Of a stretch of 64,000 nucleotides of DNA, positions 1-8,290 are shown piece after piece. This stretch comes from DASZIT01 sp036268775. GTDB taxonomy: Bacteria; Actinomycetota; Acidimicrobiia; Acidimicrobiales; RAAP-2. Position 1 is the stretch's first letter, and each line of letters starts with the position of its first letter. The DNA lies in the NCBI GenBank assembly GCA_036268775.1, contig DATATM010000039.1:62001-126000 (forward strand), in the 5' to 3' direction. Both the position numbers and the translations under genes were made by a program. The notes under the pieces are model-generated. The model ran no database searches and was not told the DNA's origin. It saw only the letters and a program-made list of their open reading frames with translations.

Positions 1-2
1 AC

Positions 3-1139
3 GTCCGGTCGGGCAAGGTGGTGGGCCGGCTGGCCCTGTTCGTGGACAAGGTGGAGGACCTCACCCCCGCCCAGCTGATGGGCCGGATCCTGGTCGACGT
101 CTACGCCGATCCCGTCTCCGGGGTCCCCAAGCAGATCCTGGTGCCGACCATGCCCGACGACATGGAGGCGGTCACCGCCTACCTGAACGAGCGCCGGGGT
201 GGCCCGGTGGCACTGCGGGTACCGGTCCGCGGCTCCAAGCGGGGGCTGCAGGAGACGGTGACCCACAACGCCAGGGAGGCCTTCCTCCGCCACCGGCTCC
301 AGCGGACCTCGGACCACAACAGCCGGGCCCGGGCCCTGGAGTCACTCCAGCGGGAGCTGTCGCTGCCCACCGCCCCGCTGCGGATCGAGTGCTACGACAT
401 GAGTCACCTCCAGGGCACCGACTACGTCGGGTCGATGGTGGTGTTCGAGGACGGGCTGGCCAAACGGAGCGACTACCGCCACTACAAGGTGGCGACGGTG
501 GCGGGCAACGACGACTACGCGGCGATGGAAGAGGTGCTGACCCGTCGGCTCACCGCGCTGCTGGCCGAGGAGAAACCACCCACTCCGGCCCGAAGCGCCG
601 ACAACGGATCGAGCGACGACGGGCTGCCGGTGGCCCAGGCCAAGCGGCGGTTCGCCTACCCACCCCAACTCCTGTTGCTGGACGGCGGGCTCGGACAGCT
701 CCACGTCGGGGTCAAGGTGCTGGAGCGGTTGGGTCTCACCGACCGGGTGCCGATCGCCGCCCTGGCCAAGAGCTTCGAGGAGGTCTACCTGCCCGGCAGT
801 TCCGAGCCCATCCGCCTGCCCCGCCAATCGGAGGCCCTCTACCTCCTCCAGCGGCTGCGGGACGAGGCCCACCGGTTCGCGATTTCCTACCACCGCACCC
901 TCCGGGGGAAGCGAATGGTGGCCGGGGTGCTCGACGGCATCGAGGGGCTGGGCCCGAAGCGCCGCATCCGGCTGCTCGACCAGTTCGGTGGCCTGGCCTC
1001 GCTCCGGCAGGCGTCGAAAGAGGAACTGATGTCGATCTCCTGGCTCCCGGCCACCGTGGGGGCGGCCGTCTACGACCGGATCCACACCCCGATGTCTCCC
1101 CGCGGGTCGACGCCCCAACGTGCAAAGGTGAGTGGATGA
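3..1139 (+). CDS. uvrC: UvrABC system protein C (5'-truncated by window edge)
   Basis: C-terminal part of the UvrC excinuclease subunit, which makes the dual incision at DNA lesions marked by UvrA/UvrB. The frame is open from the left edge, so the gene starts outside the window. Visible are the RNase H-like endonuclease domain (IECYDMSHLQGTDYVGSMVVFEDG, here split over positions about 380-450, then LLLLDGG and ALAKSFEEVYLPG and RDEAHRFAISYHR) and the C-terminal helix-hairpin-helix region (GVLDGIEGLGPKRR). The stop overlaps the ATG of rapZ by 4 nt, so the two are translationally coupled, the usual actinobacterial order. Confidence 0.95.
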   Translation, partial: VRSGKVVGRLALFVDKVEDLTPAQLMGRILVDVYADPVSGVPKQILVPTMPDDMEAVTAYLNERRGGPVALRVPVRGSKRGLQETVTHNAREAFLRHRLQRTSDHNSRARALESLQRELSLPTAPLRIECYDMSHLQGTDYVGSMVVFEDGLAKRSDYRHYKVATVAGNDDYAAMEEVLTRRLTALLAEEKPPTPARSADNGSSDDGLPVAQAKRRFAYPPQLLLLDGGLGQLHVGVKVLERLGLTDRVPIAALAKSFEEVYLPGSSEPIRLPRQSEALYLLQRLRDEAHRFAISYHRTLRGKRMVAGVLDGIEGLGPKRRIRLLDQFGGLASLRQASKEELMSISWLPATVGAAVYDRIHTPMSPRGSTPQRAKVSG

Positions 1140-1987
1140 GCGAGTACCTGGTGGTGACCGGGATGTCCGGCGCCGGCCGTTCCACCGCCGGTGCCACCCT
1201 GGAGGACATCGGCTGGTTCGTGATCGACAACATGCCCTCCGAGCTCATCTCCAAGGTCTCCGAGCTGGTGGACGGCAGCGCGGCGGAGATGAAGCGGGTG
1301 GCCTTCGTGGTCGGACGGGGTGGGGGAGACCTGGACGACGTGCTCCCGGCCGTCGATGCGCTCAAAGCCGGGCGGAAACGGGTGCGGATCCTGTTCCTCG
1401 ACGCCGCCGACGATGTGCTCATCCGCCGTTTCGAGGGCACCCGCCGGCGCCATCCCCAGGAGGCGCGGGGGGTGGAGGAGTCGATCAACGAGGAACGAAA
1501 GCTGCTGAGCGACATCCGGGATCGGGCCGACCTGGTGGTCGACTCCGGGGAACTGAACGTCAACCAGCTCCGGACCCGGTTGATGGAGGTGTTCAGCGAG
1601 GAGGACGCCCTCGGCACCATGCGCACCTCGATCCTCTCCTTCGGCTTCAAGTACGGGGTGCCGACCGACGTCGACCTCATGTTCGACTGCCGGTTCCTCC
1701 CCAACCCCTACTGGGACGAGTCGCTGCGGCCCTACAGCGGGCTGGACGAGCCGGTGCGCGACTTCGTCCTCTCCCGACCGGAGACCACCGATTTCCTGGA
1801 GAAACTGGACGGCCTGCTGGCCATGCTGGTCCCCGCCTACATCCGGGAGGGGAAGTCGTATCTCACCGTGGCGATGGGATGCACCGGCGGCCGGCACCGG
1901 TCGGTGGCCCTGGCCGAAGAGTTGGCCGCCCGGCTCGATGCCCACGGAATGCCCACCACGGTGTTCCACCGGGACATCGAGCGGTGA
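1136..1987 (+). CDS. rapZ: RapZ/YvcJ-family nucleotide-binding protein
   Basis: RNase adapter RapZ/YvcJ family P-loop protein, 283 aa. The N-terminal P-loop GMSGAGRS sits at residues 9-16; the usual Lys is Arg, as in several actinobacterial homologues. The C-terminal signature GCTGGRHRS lies near residue 250. In Escherichia coli RapZ controls GlmZ/glmS; in actinobacteria the role is unsettled. The start is fixed by the ATGA overlap with uvrC; much longer upstream starts in the same frame only read through uvrC out of frame. The stop overlaps the GTG of yvcK by 4 nt. Confidence 0.93.
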   Translation: MSEYLVVTGMSGAGRSTAGATLEDIGWFVIDNMPSELISKVSELVDGSAAEMKRVAFVVGRGGGDLDDVLPAVDALKAGRKRVRILFLDAADDVLIRRFEGTRRRHPQEARGVEESINEERKLLSDIRDRADLVVDSGELNVNQLRTRLMEVFSEEDALGTMRTSILSFGFKYGVPTDVDLMFDCRFLPNPYWDESLRPYSGLDEPVRDFVLSRPETTDFLEKLDGLLAMLVPAYIREGKSYLTVAMGCTGGRHRSVALAEELAARLDAHGMPTTVFHRDIER

Positions 1988-2877
1988 GCGGCGCCGAAGA
2001 CGAAGACGGCACCAGTGGCCAACCCCGGGTGGTGGCACTGGGGGGCGGGCACGGGTTGGCCGCCACCCTCCGGTCGGTCCGGACCTTCACCGACCGGATC
2101 ACCGCGGTGGTGTCGGTGGCCGACGACGGCGGATCCTCCGGACGCCTCCGGGACCTCCTGCACATCCTGCCCCCTGGCGATCTCCGGAAATGCCTGGTGG
2201 CGCTGGCCGAGCCCGGCTCATTGCTGGCCTCGGCCTTCGCCCACCGCTTCAACGAAGGCGAGCTGTCGGGTCACTCCCTCGGCAACCTGATCCTGGCCCG
2301 GCTGATGGATGCCGCCGGCGACCCCATCCGGGGGCTCGACGAGGCGGCCCGGCTCCTCGGGGTGCGGGGTCGGGTGCTGCCGGCCACCACGGAACTGGTG
2401 GTCCTGAAAGCAGAGGTGGAAGGCGGCTCGGTCTCCGGCCAGGTGGCGGTGATGGGGACCGACCGGATCCGGCAGGTGTCCCTGGTCCCCGACGATGCGG
2501 TGGCCCCGGAGCCGGTGCTCGAGGCCATCCACTCGGCCGATCTCATCGTGCTCGGCCCCGGTTCGCTGTTCACCAGCGTGCTGGCCGCCATCGCGGTGCC
2601 GGGGATCGCCGAGGCCATCCGGGACTCACGTGGCCGGACCGTCTACGTTTGCAATTTGCGGCCCCAGATCCCCGAAACCGCCGGGTTCGACGTCGGCATG
2701 CATGTAACCGCCCTGGTGGCACACGGTGTGGCTGCCGATGTGGCGGTCTACGACCCCCGCGGCCTGGCGTTGGGGGCTCCGGTCATCCCGGTCATCGAAG
2801 CCTCGCTCTGCCGTCCCAACGGCCTGGCCCACGACCCCACCAAACTGGCGAATGTCCTCTCGGATCTGCTCGTATGA
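1984..2877 (+). CDS. yvcK: YvcK/CuvA-type gluconeogenesis factor
   Basis: CofD-like YvcK family protein (297 aa) that binds UDP-sugars and affects growth on gluconeogenic carbon and cell-wall synthesis in Bacillus and mycobacteria. Family signatures: VVALGGGHGLAATLRSV near the N-terminus, VSVADDGGSSGRLR, PPGDLRKCLVAL, and GPGSLFTSVLAAI. The GTG start overlaps the rapZ stop (GTGA). In most actinobacteria whiA follows directly; here the next gene is gap, 99 nt downstream, and no WhiA-like ORF lies between. Confidence 0.93.
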   Translation: MSGAEDEDGTSGQPRVVALGGGHGLAATLRSVRTFTDRITAVVSVADDGGSSGRLRDLLHILPPGDLRKCLVALAEPGSLLASAFAHRFNEGELSGHSLGNLILARLMDAAGDPIRGLDEAARLLGVRGRVLPATTELVVLKAEVEGGSVSGQVAVMGTDRIRQVSLVPDDAVAPEPVLEAIHSADLIVLGPGSLFTSVLAAIAVPGIAEAIRDSRGRTVYVCNLRPQIPETAGFDVGMHVTALVAHGVAADVAVYDPRGLALGAPVIPVIEASLCRPNGLAHDPTKLANVLSDLLV

Positions 2878-2976
2878 CGCCGGGGCGTATCCTGGTGGCC
2901 TAGGTTTGTTCGCCGGACGTCCCTCGTCGGGGTTGGGCGAGTCATCGGTATCGTGAACTAGAGAGGTACGACAGCA

Positions 2977-4002
2977 ATGACCGTACGGGTCGGCATCAAC
3001 GGGTTCGGGCGCATCGGTCGCAACTACCTTCGGGCCGCCCGGGCCATCGGGGCTGACGTCGAGGTGGTGGCCATCAACGACCTCACCTCGGCGGAGACCC
3101 TCGCCCACCTGCTGAAGTACGACTCCACCCACGGACGGTTCGGATCCGAGGTCAAGGTGGACAGCACCCAGATCATCCTCGACTCCGGACCCATCGCCGT
3201 CCTGGCCGAGCGGGATCCGTTGAACCTTCCCTGGGGCGAGCTGGGGGTCGACGTGGTGATCGAATCCACCGGCCTGTTCACCACCCGGGAGACCGCCGCC
3301 GCCCACCTGTCGGGCGGGGCCAAGCGGGTCATCGTCTCCGCCCCGGCTTCCGGGGTCGACGCCACCTTCGTGATGGGGGTGAACGACCACGAGTTCGATC
3401 CCGAGGTCCACGTGGTGGTGTCCAATGCCTCCTGCACCACCAACTGCTTCGTGCCGCTGGTGAAGGTCCTCGACGATGCCTTCAGCATCGAGAGCGGGCT
3501 GATGACCACCGTCCACGCCTTCACCAATGACCAGAATCTTCTCGACTTGCCCCACAAGGACCTGCGGCGGGCCCGTTCCGCCCCGGTGAACATCGTGCCG
3601 GCCTCGACCGGAGCCGCCCGGGCCACCGGGCTAGTGCTCCCGTCCATGCAGGGACGACTCGACGGCTCCGCCTTCCGGGTGCCGGTGTCGGACGGCTCGA
3701 TTACCGACTTCACCGCGGTGGTCCCCGGGGAAGTGACGGTCGAGCAGGTCAACCGGGCCTTCGCAGAGGCGGCCACCTCCGGGCCGCTGTCCAAGTATCT
3801 GGTGTACACCGAGGACCCGATCGTCTCCTCCGACATCGTCGGCAGCCCCGCCTCCTGCACCTTTGACTCCGGGTTGACCATGGTGATGCCGTCGGCGTCG
3901 GGAATCACGTTGGTCAAGGTCCAAGGGTGGTATGACAACGAATGGGGCTACGCCAACCGGCTGGTCGATCTATCCGTTGTGGTGGGTGGCATCGCCGCCT
4001 GA
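2977..4002 (+). CDS. gap: Type I glyceraldehyde-3-phosphate dehydrogenase
   Basis: Converts glyceraldehyde 3-phosphate, NAD and phosphate to 1,3-bisphosphoglycerate; cytosolic glycolysis. 341 aa, full length. The Rossmann start is VGINGFGRIGRNYLRA (residues 5-20) and the catalytic Cys is residue 153 in SNASCTTNC; WYDNEWGYANR is near the C-terminus. An AGAGG ribosome binding site lies about 9 nt before the ATG. It is followed at 34 nt by pgk and then tpiA and secG, the common glycolytic run. Confidence 0.97.
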   Translation: MTVRVGINGFGRIGRNYLRAARAIGADVEVVAINDLTSAETLAHLLKYDSTHGRFGSEVKVDSTQIILDSGPIAVLAERDPLNLPWGELGVDVVIESTGLFTTRETAAAHLSGGAKRVIVSAPASGVDATFVMGVNDHEFDPEVHVVVSNASCTTNCFVPLVKVLDDAFSIESGLMTTVHAFTNDQNLLDLPHKDLRRARSAPVNIVPASTGAARATGLVLPSMQGRLDGSAFRVPVSDGSITDFTAVVPGEVTVEQVNRAFAEAATSGPLSKYLVYTEDPIVSSDIVGSPASCTFDSGLTMVMPSASGITLVKVQGWYDNEWGYANRLVDLSVVVGGIAA

Positions 4003-4035
4003 GGGCGCCGATCGGGACGTGGGGGGCACGACGAC

Positions 4036-5247
4036 ATGACAGCCGGAGACGACAACTCGATGCTGGCGGGGGTGCCGTTGCTGGACGACCTCCCCCCTCT
4101 CGACGGAACCAGCGTCTTGGTCCGGGTCGACTTCAACGTCCCCCTCGGGGTCGGGGAGGGTGCCAACCCGACGGTCACCGACGACTTCCGGATCCGGTCG
4201 GCGCTGCCCACCTTGCGCTACCTGCTGGAGCGGGGGGCGAAGGTCACCGCCTGTACCCATCTGGGCCGTCCCGACGGGGCGCCCGACGCCAGGTGGGAGA
4301 TGACCCCGGTCCGGGACCGGTTGGCCGAACTGGCTCCGGAGGTCCAGCTGTTGGAGAACCTGCGGTTCGAGCCGGGGGAGTGCGACAACGACTCGGCGTT
4401 CGTGGAGAAACTGGTCAATGGCCACGATGCCTATGTCAACGACGCCTTCGGGGTGTCCCATCGAGCCCACGCCTCCATCGTCGGCCCCCCGAAGTACCTC
4501 CCGAGCGCGGCGGGCCTGCTGGTCCAGCGCGAACTGGAGGTGCTCGGAAACCTGCTCGGGATGCCCAAGCGCCCCTTCGTGGCGGTGGTCGGCGGGGCCA
4601 AGGTGACCGACAAGCTCGGCGTGTTGACCAAGTTGCTCGACCGGGTGGACGCGTTGCTGGTGGGTGGGGGCATGGCCTTCACCTTCCTGGCCGCCGCCGG
4701 CCACGACGTCGGTGGGTCGATGGTCGACCGTGACCAGATCGGCCGGTGCGCCGAGCTGTTGGCGGGCGACACCCCGATCCTGCTGCCCTCCGACATCGTC
4801 GCCCTCGAGCCCGGGGCCAGCTTCGGGTGCGGGTGCGATCAGGGCCAGGTGGTGGTGGTGGGGGACGACATCCCCGCCGGTTGGGTGGGCCTCGACATCG
4901 GGCCGGCCACCGTGAAGACCTACGGCGAGATGATCGCCAAGGCCGGCACCGTCCTGTGGAACGGCCCGATGGGCGTATTCGAAGACGAGCGGTTCTGTGC
5001 CGGGACCACCGGGGTGGCCCAGGCGGTGGCCGCCTGCGGCGGGTTCACGGTGGTGGGCGGGGGCGACAGCGCGGCGGCGATCGACGCCATCGGGCTCACC
5101 GACCAGATCGACTTCATCTCCACCGGCGGCGGGGCGTCGCTGGAGTTGTTGGAGCACGGAGACCTGCCGGGCCTGGCCGCACTGCGGGGCGCGGTGAACG
5201 CCCCCGGCCGCCGGGCCGGGTCGGCCGCGGGTCGTCAGGCCCGGTGA
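4036..5247 (+). CDS. pgk: Phosphoglycerate kinase
   Basis: Transfers phosphate from 1,3-bisphosphoglycerate to ADP. 403 aa, normal length. The substrate-binding RVDFNVP motif is at residues 30-36, THLGRPDG follows, then the VNDAFGVSHRAHAS segment, FVAVVGGAKVTDKLGVL, and the C-terminal nucleotide-binding GGGDSAAAI. A second ATG at 4060 is possible and would remove eight non-conserved residues. The stop overlaps the GTG of tpiA by 4 nt. Confidence 0.97.
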   Translation: MTAGDDNSMLAGVPLLDDLPPLDGTSVLVRVDFNVPLGVGEGANPTVTDDFRIRSALPTLRYLLERGAKVTACTHLGRPDGAPDARWEMTPVRDRLAELAPEVQLLENLRFEPGECDNDSAFVEKLVNGHDAYVNDAFGVSHRAHASIVGPPKYLPSAAGLLVQRELEVLGNLLGMPKRPFVAVVGGAKVTDKLGVLTKLLDRVDALLVGGGMAFTFLAAAGHDVGGSMVDRDQIGRCAELLAGDTPILLPSDIVALEPGASFGCGCDQGQVVVVGDDIPAGWVGLDIGPATVKTYGEMIAKAGTVLWNGPMGVFEDERFCAGTTGVAQAVAACGGFTVVGGGDSAAAIDAIGLTDQIDFISTGGGASLELLEHGDLPGLAALRGAVNAPGRRAGSAAGRQAR

Positions 5248-6035
5248 GCGGGGGTCGGCGGCGCCCACTGATCAGCGGCAACTGGAAGATGAACTTCGAT
5301 CATTTCGAAGCCATCCATGCCGTCCGGGATCTCGGGCTGCGATTGAGTCCCGCCCATGTCATCAAGATCGACGTGTCGGTGCATCCACCCTTCACCGACC
5401 TCCGTTCGGCGCAGACGGTGATCGAGGCGGAAGGCGTGCCGGTGGCCCTGGGGGCACAGAATTGCGCGGTGGAGGATGCCGGCGCCTTCACCGGCGAGGT
5501 CAGCCCCCGGATGCTGGCCAAACTCCATGTCGAGTACGTGATCGTCGGGCACTCCGAGCGGCGACGGTATTTCCACGAGTCGGACGAACTGGTGGCGGCC
5601 AAGCTGAAGGCGGTGATCCGCAACGGGATGACCCCGATCTGCTGCGTGGGGGAATCGGAGGTGGAACGGAGCGAGGGCATGACCAAGGAGCGGTTGGCCG
5701 GACAGGTGGAAGGTGCCCTCGGCGGGCTGGCCCCGGAGTCGGTCGGGGGCATGGTGATCGCCTACGAGCCGATCTGGGCGATCGGGACCGGTCAGGCGGC
5801 CACCCCCGAGGACGCCCAGGAGGCCGGCAGCTGGATCCGGGAGATCGTCGGCCGGGTAGCCGGGGCCGATTCCGCCGCCACCGTGCGCATCCAATACGGC
5901 GGTTCGGTGACGGCCGAGAACACCGATGAGCTCTTGACTTGCCCGGATATCGACGGGGTGCTGGTCGGCGGGGCCAGCCTCGACGCCACCGCCTTTGTAG
6001 GAATTATCAAGGCCGCCGCCAATGCGACTCGGTGA
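5244..6035 (+). CDS. tpiA: Triose-phosphate isomerase
   Basis: Interconverts dihydroxyacetone phosphate and glyceraldehyde 3-phosphate. 263 aa from the GTG that overlaps the pgk stop. Catalytic residues are all visible: Lys15 in GNWKMN, His103 in VGHSERR, Glu175 in AYEPIWAIGTG, plus YGGSV and GVLVGGASL phosphate-binding loops. In-frame upstream extension only shadows pgk and was rejected. Confidence 0.97.
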   Translation: MSGGRRRPLISGNWKMNFDHFEAIHAVRDLGLRLSPAHVIKIDVSVHPPFTDLRSAQTVIEAEGVPVALGAQNCAVEDAGAFTGEVSPRMLAKLHVEYVIVGHSERRRYFHESDELVAAKLKAVIRNGMTPICCVGESEVERSEGMTKERLAGQVEGALGGLAPESVGGMVIAYEPIWAIGTGQAATPEDAQEAGSWIREIVGRVAGADSAATVRIQYGGSVTAENTDELLTCPDIDGVLVGGASLDATAFVGIIKAAANATR

Positions 6036-6080
6036 GTTTGCTATCGTCTCCGGCGTCACCAGTCGAGGAAAGGAGACCCC

Positions 6081-6311
6081 ATGCTGACAGCCGTCATCGT
6101 TGTGATTCAGATCCTGGCGTCGCTGGCCCTCCTGTTCCTCATCTTGATGCATAGCGGCAAGGGTGGAGGCCTCTCGGACATGTTCGGAGGCTCGGTGGGT
6201 TCGGCCGCGGCCGGCTCCACGGTGGTGGAGAAGAATCTCGACCGGATCACCGTCACGGTGGCGGTGCTCTTCGCCTTCACCAATATCGTCCTCATCTTGC
6301 GCCTGCAGTGA
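6081..6311 (+). CDS. secG: Preprotein translocase subunit SecG
   Basis: 76-aa membrane protein of the SecYEG channel. Two hydrophobic segments (residues about 3-24 and 55-74) flank the conserved HSGKGGGLSDMFGG loop, which identifies SecG. A GAAAGGAGA ribosome binding site precedes the ATG. Its stop overlaps the GTG of the next gene (GTGA), an unusual coupling of secG to a solute-binding protein. Confidence 0.95.
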   Translation: MLTAVIVVIQILASLALLFLILMHSGKGGGLSDMFGGSVGSAAAGSTVVEKNLDRITVTVAVLFAFTNIVLILRLQ

Positions 6312-8101
6312 ACTCCGACGGCGCCGACCCTGGCGGGCGCCGAGGACGCATCCAATCATTCTGGGCCGAGCGTCGAGCTCGCTGGACGTTGCCGCTGGTG
6401 ATCATCGTGATCATCGTCATCGTGGCCACCGTCGACCACCTGGGTGCCCACCGGATACGCCAGGTCGACCAGCAGAGCATCTCCGACCTGGTCTCCGGGG
6501 CCGGGGGGGCGGCGACGGTGAGCCTCGACCAACCCTGGAGCGGCTTCAATCCCGGCACGCCAACGGGGGCCGACTCCTCCACCCCGACCCTGCTGGCCTC
6601 GGTGCTGCCCAGCGCCTATACCATCCTCCCCAATCTCACCACGGTGCTCAACAGCGATCTGCTGAGCGGCACCAAGGTCACTTCGGTGGCCCCGCTCACC
6701 ATCCAGTACGTGCTCAACCCGGCCGCCGTCTGGTCGGACGGGGTGCCGGTGAGCGCCGAGGACTTCATCTATAACTGGAAGGCCCAGCGGGGGACCGATC
6801 TGGACGTCGACGGCCAGCCCGACGCGGCGGCATCGACCCTCGGCTACCGCGACGTGGCCTCGGTGACCGGGAGCCAGGACGGCAAGACCGTCACCGTGGT
6901 GTTCACCCGGCCGTTCACCGACTGGAGGACCCTGTTCAGCGGCATGGTCCCGGCCCACATTGCCGAAAAGGTCGGCTGGAATCACGGCTTCGACACCTTC
7001 AACCCGGCGGTGGACCTGTCGGCCGGGCCCTACCTGGTCCACTCGGTGACCGGGGGAACCGCCGAGTTGGTGCGCAACCCGAAGTGGTGGGGGACGCCCG
7101 GCACCCTGGCCTCGGTGACGGTGTCGGCCATCTCCACTTCGTCGGGATGGGTGGCCGCACTGGGGGGCAACAACCACATGGTGGCGCAGCCGGCCGGTTT
7201 CAATCTGGATACCCTCAACGCGACGTCCTCACTGCCGAACACCCAGAGCGTGGTGAAACCGTCATTGTCGTTCCTGCAAGTCGAGTTCAACACCATCTCC
7301 CCGTTGACCTCCCAGCTGGCCGTCCGCCAGGCCATCGCTCATGCCATCGATCGAACGGTGCTGCTGGCCCAGACCTTCAAGACGCTGGCCCCCGATCTCA
7401 ACCCCGACGAGGACCACCTGGCCGTCCCCTTCGCCAACACCTACTCGGCGTCATCGGCGGCATCCAGCTATGACAAGGCCGACCCGGCGGCGGTGGACAA
7501 ACTGCTGGTCTCGGTGGTGGCGGCCGGCTACCACCGCGGCCCGGACGGCCGGTATGTGGACGCCGCCGGAAACCCGCTCACCGTGAGCATGGCGGTGGAG
7601 TCAGGGGACCCCTGGATCACCCAGGTCGGGGCGGCGATCGCCGCCCAGCTCAAGCAAGCGGGCATCACCCTCACCACCTTCCCGGTCGACGGCCAAACCG
7701 GGTTGGCGGCGGCGGCCAAGGCCAACAGTTACGACATGGCGCTGGTGGTCCGGAACGCCGGCCCGTACCTCACCGCCACCGACGGGTGGTACTCGGAAGA
7801 CCAGGGTCCCCCCGGGCTTGGCGGGTCGACCGACTGGAGCAACTTCGACGATCCGGCCGTCGACCAACTGTTCGCGGAGGCCTCCCAGGAGTTGAACCCG
7901 GTGGTGGGGGATCCCATCTACGCCCAGATCGACGACACCCTGTGGGACCAGATGGTGGCCTTGCCGCTCTTCCAGGAGCCGGCGTTAGTGGCCAACGGCG
8001 TCCAGCTGGCCGGGATCCAGTACAACAGCTCGATCGACGGGCTGTTGTGGAATCTCCCCAGTTGGAGCACGCTCATCCCGAAACCGACCGGGTCCAGCTG
8101 A
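6308..8101 (+). CDS. Family 5 extracellular solute-binding protein, membrane-anchored
   Basis: 597-aa SBP_bac_5 (peptide/oligopeptide-type) binding protein. A basic N-terminus (RRGRIQSFWAERRARW) is followed by one transmembrane segment at about residues 27-42 and no lipobox Cys, so it is probably held by an uncleaved anchor. Family features include YVLNPAAVWSDGVPVSAEDFIYNW and the later RQAIAHAIDR. The GTG start overlaps the secG stop. No permease or ATPase gene is adjacent, so it is an orphan binding protein; the nearest importer genes are 46 kb away with their own binding protein. Confidence 0.88.
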   Translation: MNSDGADPGGRRGRIQSFWAERRARWTLPLVIIVIIVIVATVDHLGAHRIRQVDQQSISDLVSGAGGAATVSLDQPWSGFNPGTPTGADSSTPTLLASVLPSAYTILPNLTTVLNSDLLSGTKVTSVAPLTIQYVLNPAAVWSDGVPVSAEDFIYNWKAQRGTDLDVDGQPDAAASTLGYRDVASVTGSQDGKTVTVVFTRPFTDWRTLFSGMVPAHIAEKVGWNHGFDTFNPAVDLSAGPYLVHSVTGGTAELVRNPKWWGTPGTLASVTVSAISTSSGWVAALGGNNHMVAQPAGFNLDTLNATSSLPNTQSVVKPSLSFLQVEFNTISPLTSQLAVRQAIAHAIDRTVLLAQTFKTLAPDLNPDEDHLAVPFANTYSASSAASSYDKADPAAVDKLLVSVVAAGYHRGPDGRYVDAAGNPLTVSMAVESGDPWITQVGAAIAAQLKQAGITLTTFPVDGQTGLAAAAKANSYDMALVVRNAGPYLTATDGWYSEDQGPPGLGGSTDWSNFDDPAVDQLFAEASQELNPVVGDPIYAQIDDTLWDQMVALPLFQEPALVANGVQLAGIQYNSSIDGLLWNLPSWSTLIPKPTGSS

Positions 8102-8136
8102 GTTCTCCCTGATTCGAGGCAGAAAGACACTGTCAT

Positions 8137-8152
8137 CCAGCCGGGGGGCTGG
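8137..8152 (+). terminator. Hairpin after the glycolytic operon
   Basis: Perfect inverted repeat CCAGCC-GGGG-GGCTGG 36 nt after the last stop codon of the operon and before tRNA-Leu. There is no T tract, so it is a possible terminator only. Confidence 0.4.
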
Positions 8153-8203
8153 TCGGGGCGCGCTACCATGCATCTCGCCCCGATTGCGAGATCGGTGCCA
8201 TTC

Positions 8204-8290
8204 GTCGGAGTGGCGGAATAGGCAGACGCGCCAGCTTGAGGGGCTGGTGCCCGCAAGGGCGTGGGGGTTCAAGTCCCCCCTCCGACACCA
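8204..8290 (+). tRNA. tRNA-Leu (anticodon GAG)
   Basis: Complete class II tRNA cloverleaf. The acceptor arms GTCGGAG and CTCCGAC pair perfectly; the anticodon stem CCAGC/GCTGG encloses loop TTGAGGG with anticodon GAG; there is a long variable arm (GCCCGCAAGGGC), a T arm GGGGG-TTCAAGT-CCCCC, discriminator A and an encoded CCA. The 3' half is the attachment site for the elements to its right, and the leftward recombinase gene ends inside it at 8269. Confidence 0.97.

Noticed and set aside
2878..2976. Promoter upstream of gap
   Set aside because: TTGGGC and TATCGT are only 10 nt apart; no correctly spaced pair was found.
342..5268. Long minus-strand ORFs antisense to uvrC, rapZ, pgk and tpiA
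   Set aside because: High-GC shadows: composition rich in Arg/Gly/Pro/His, no family motifs, while the plus strand has clear enzyme signatures.
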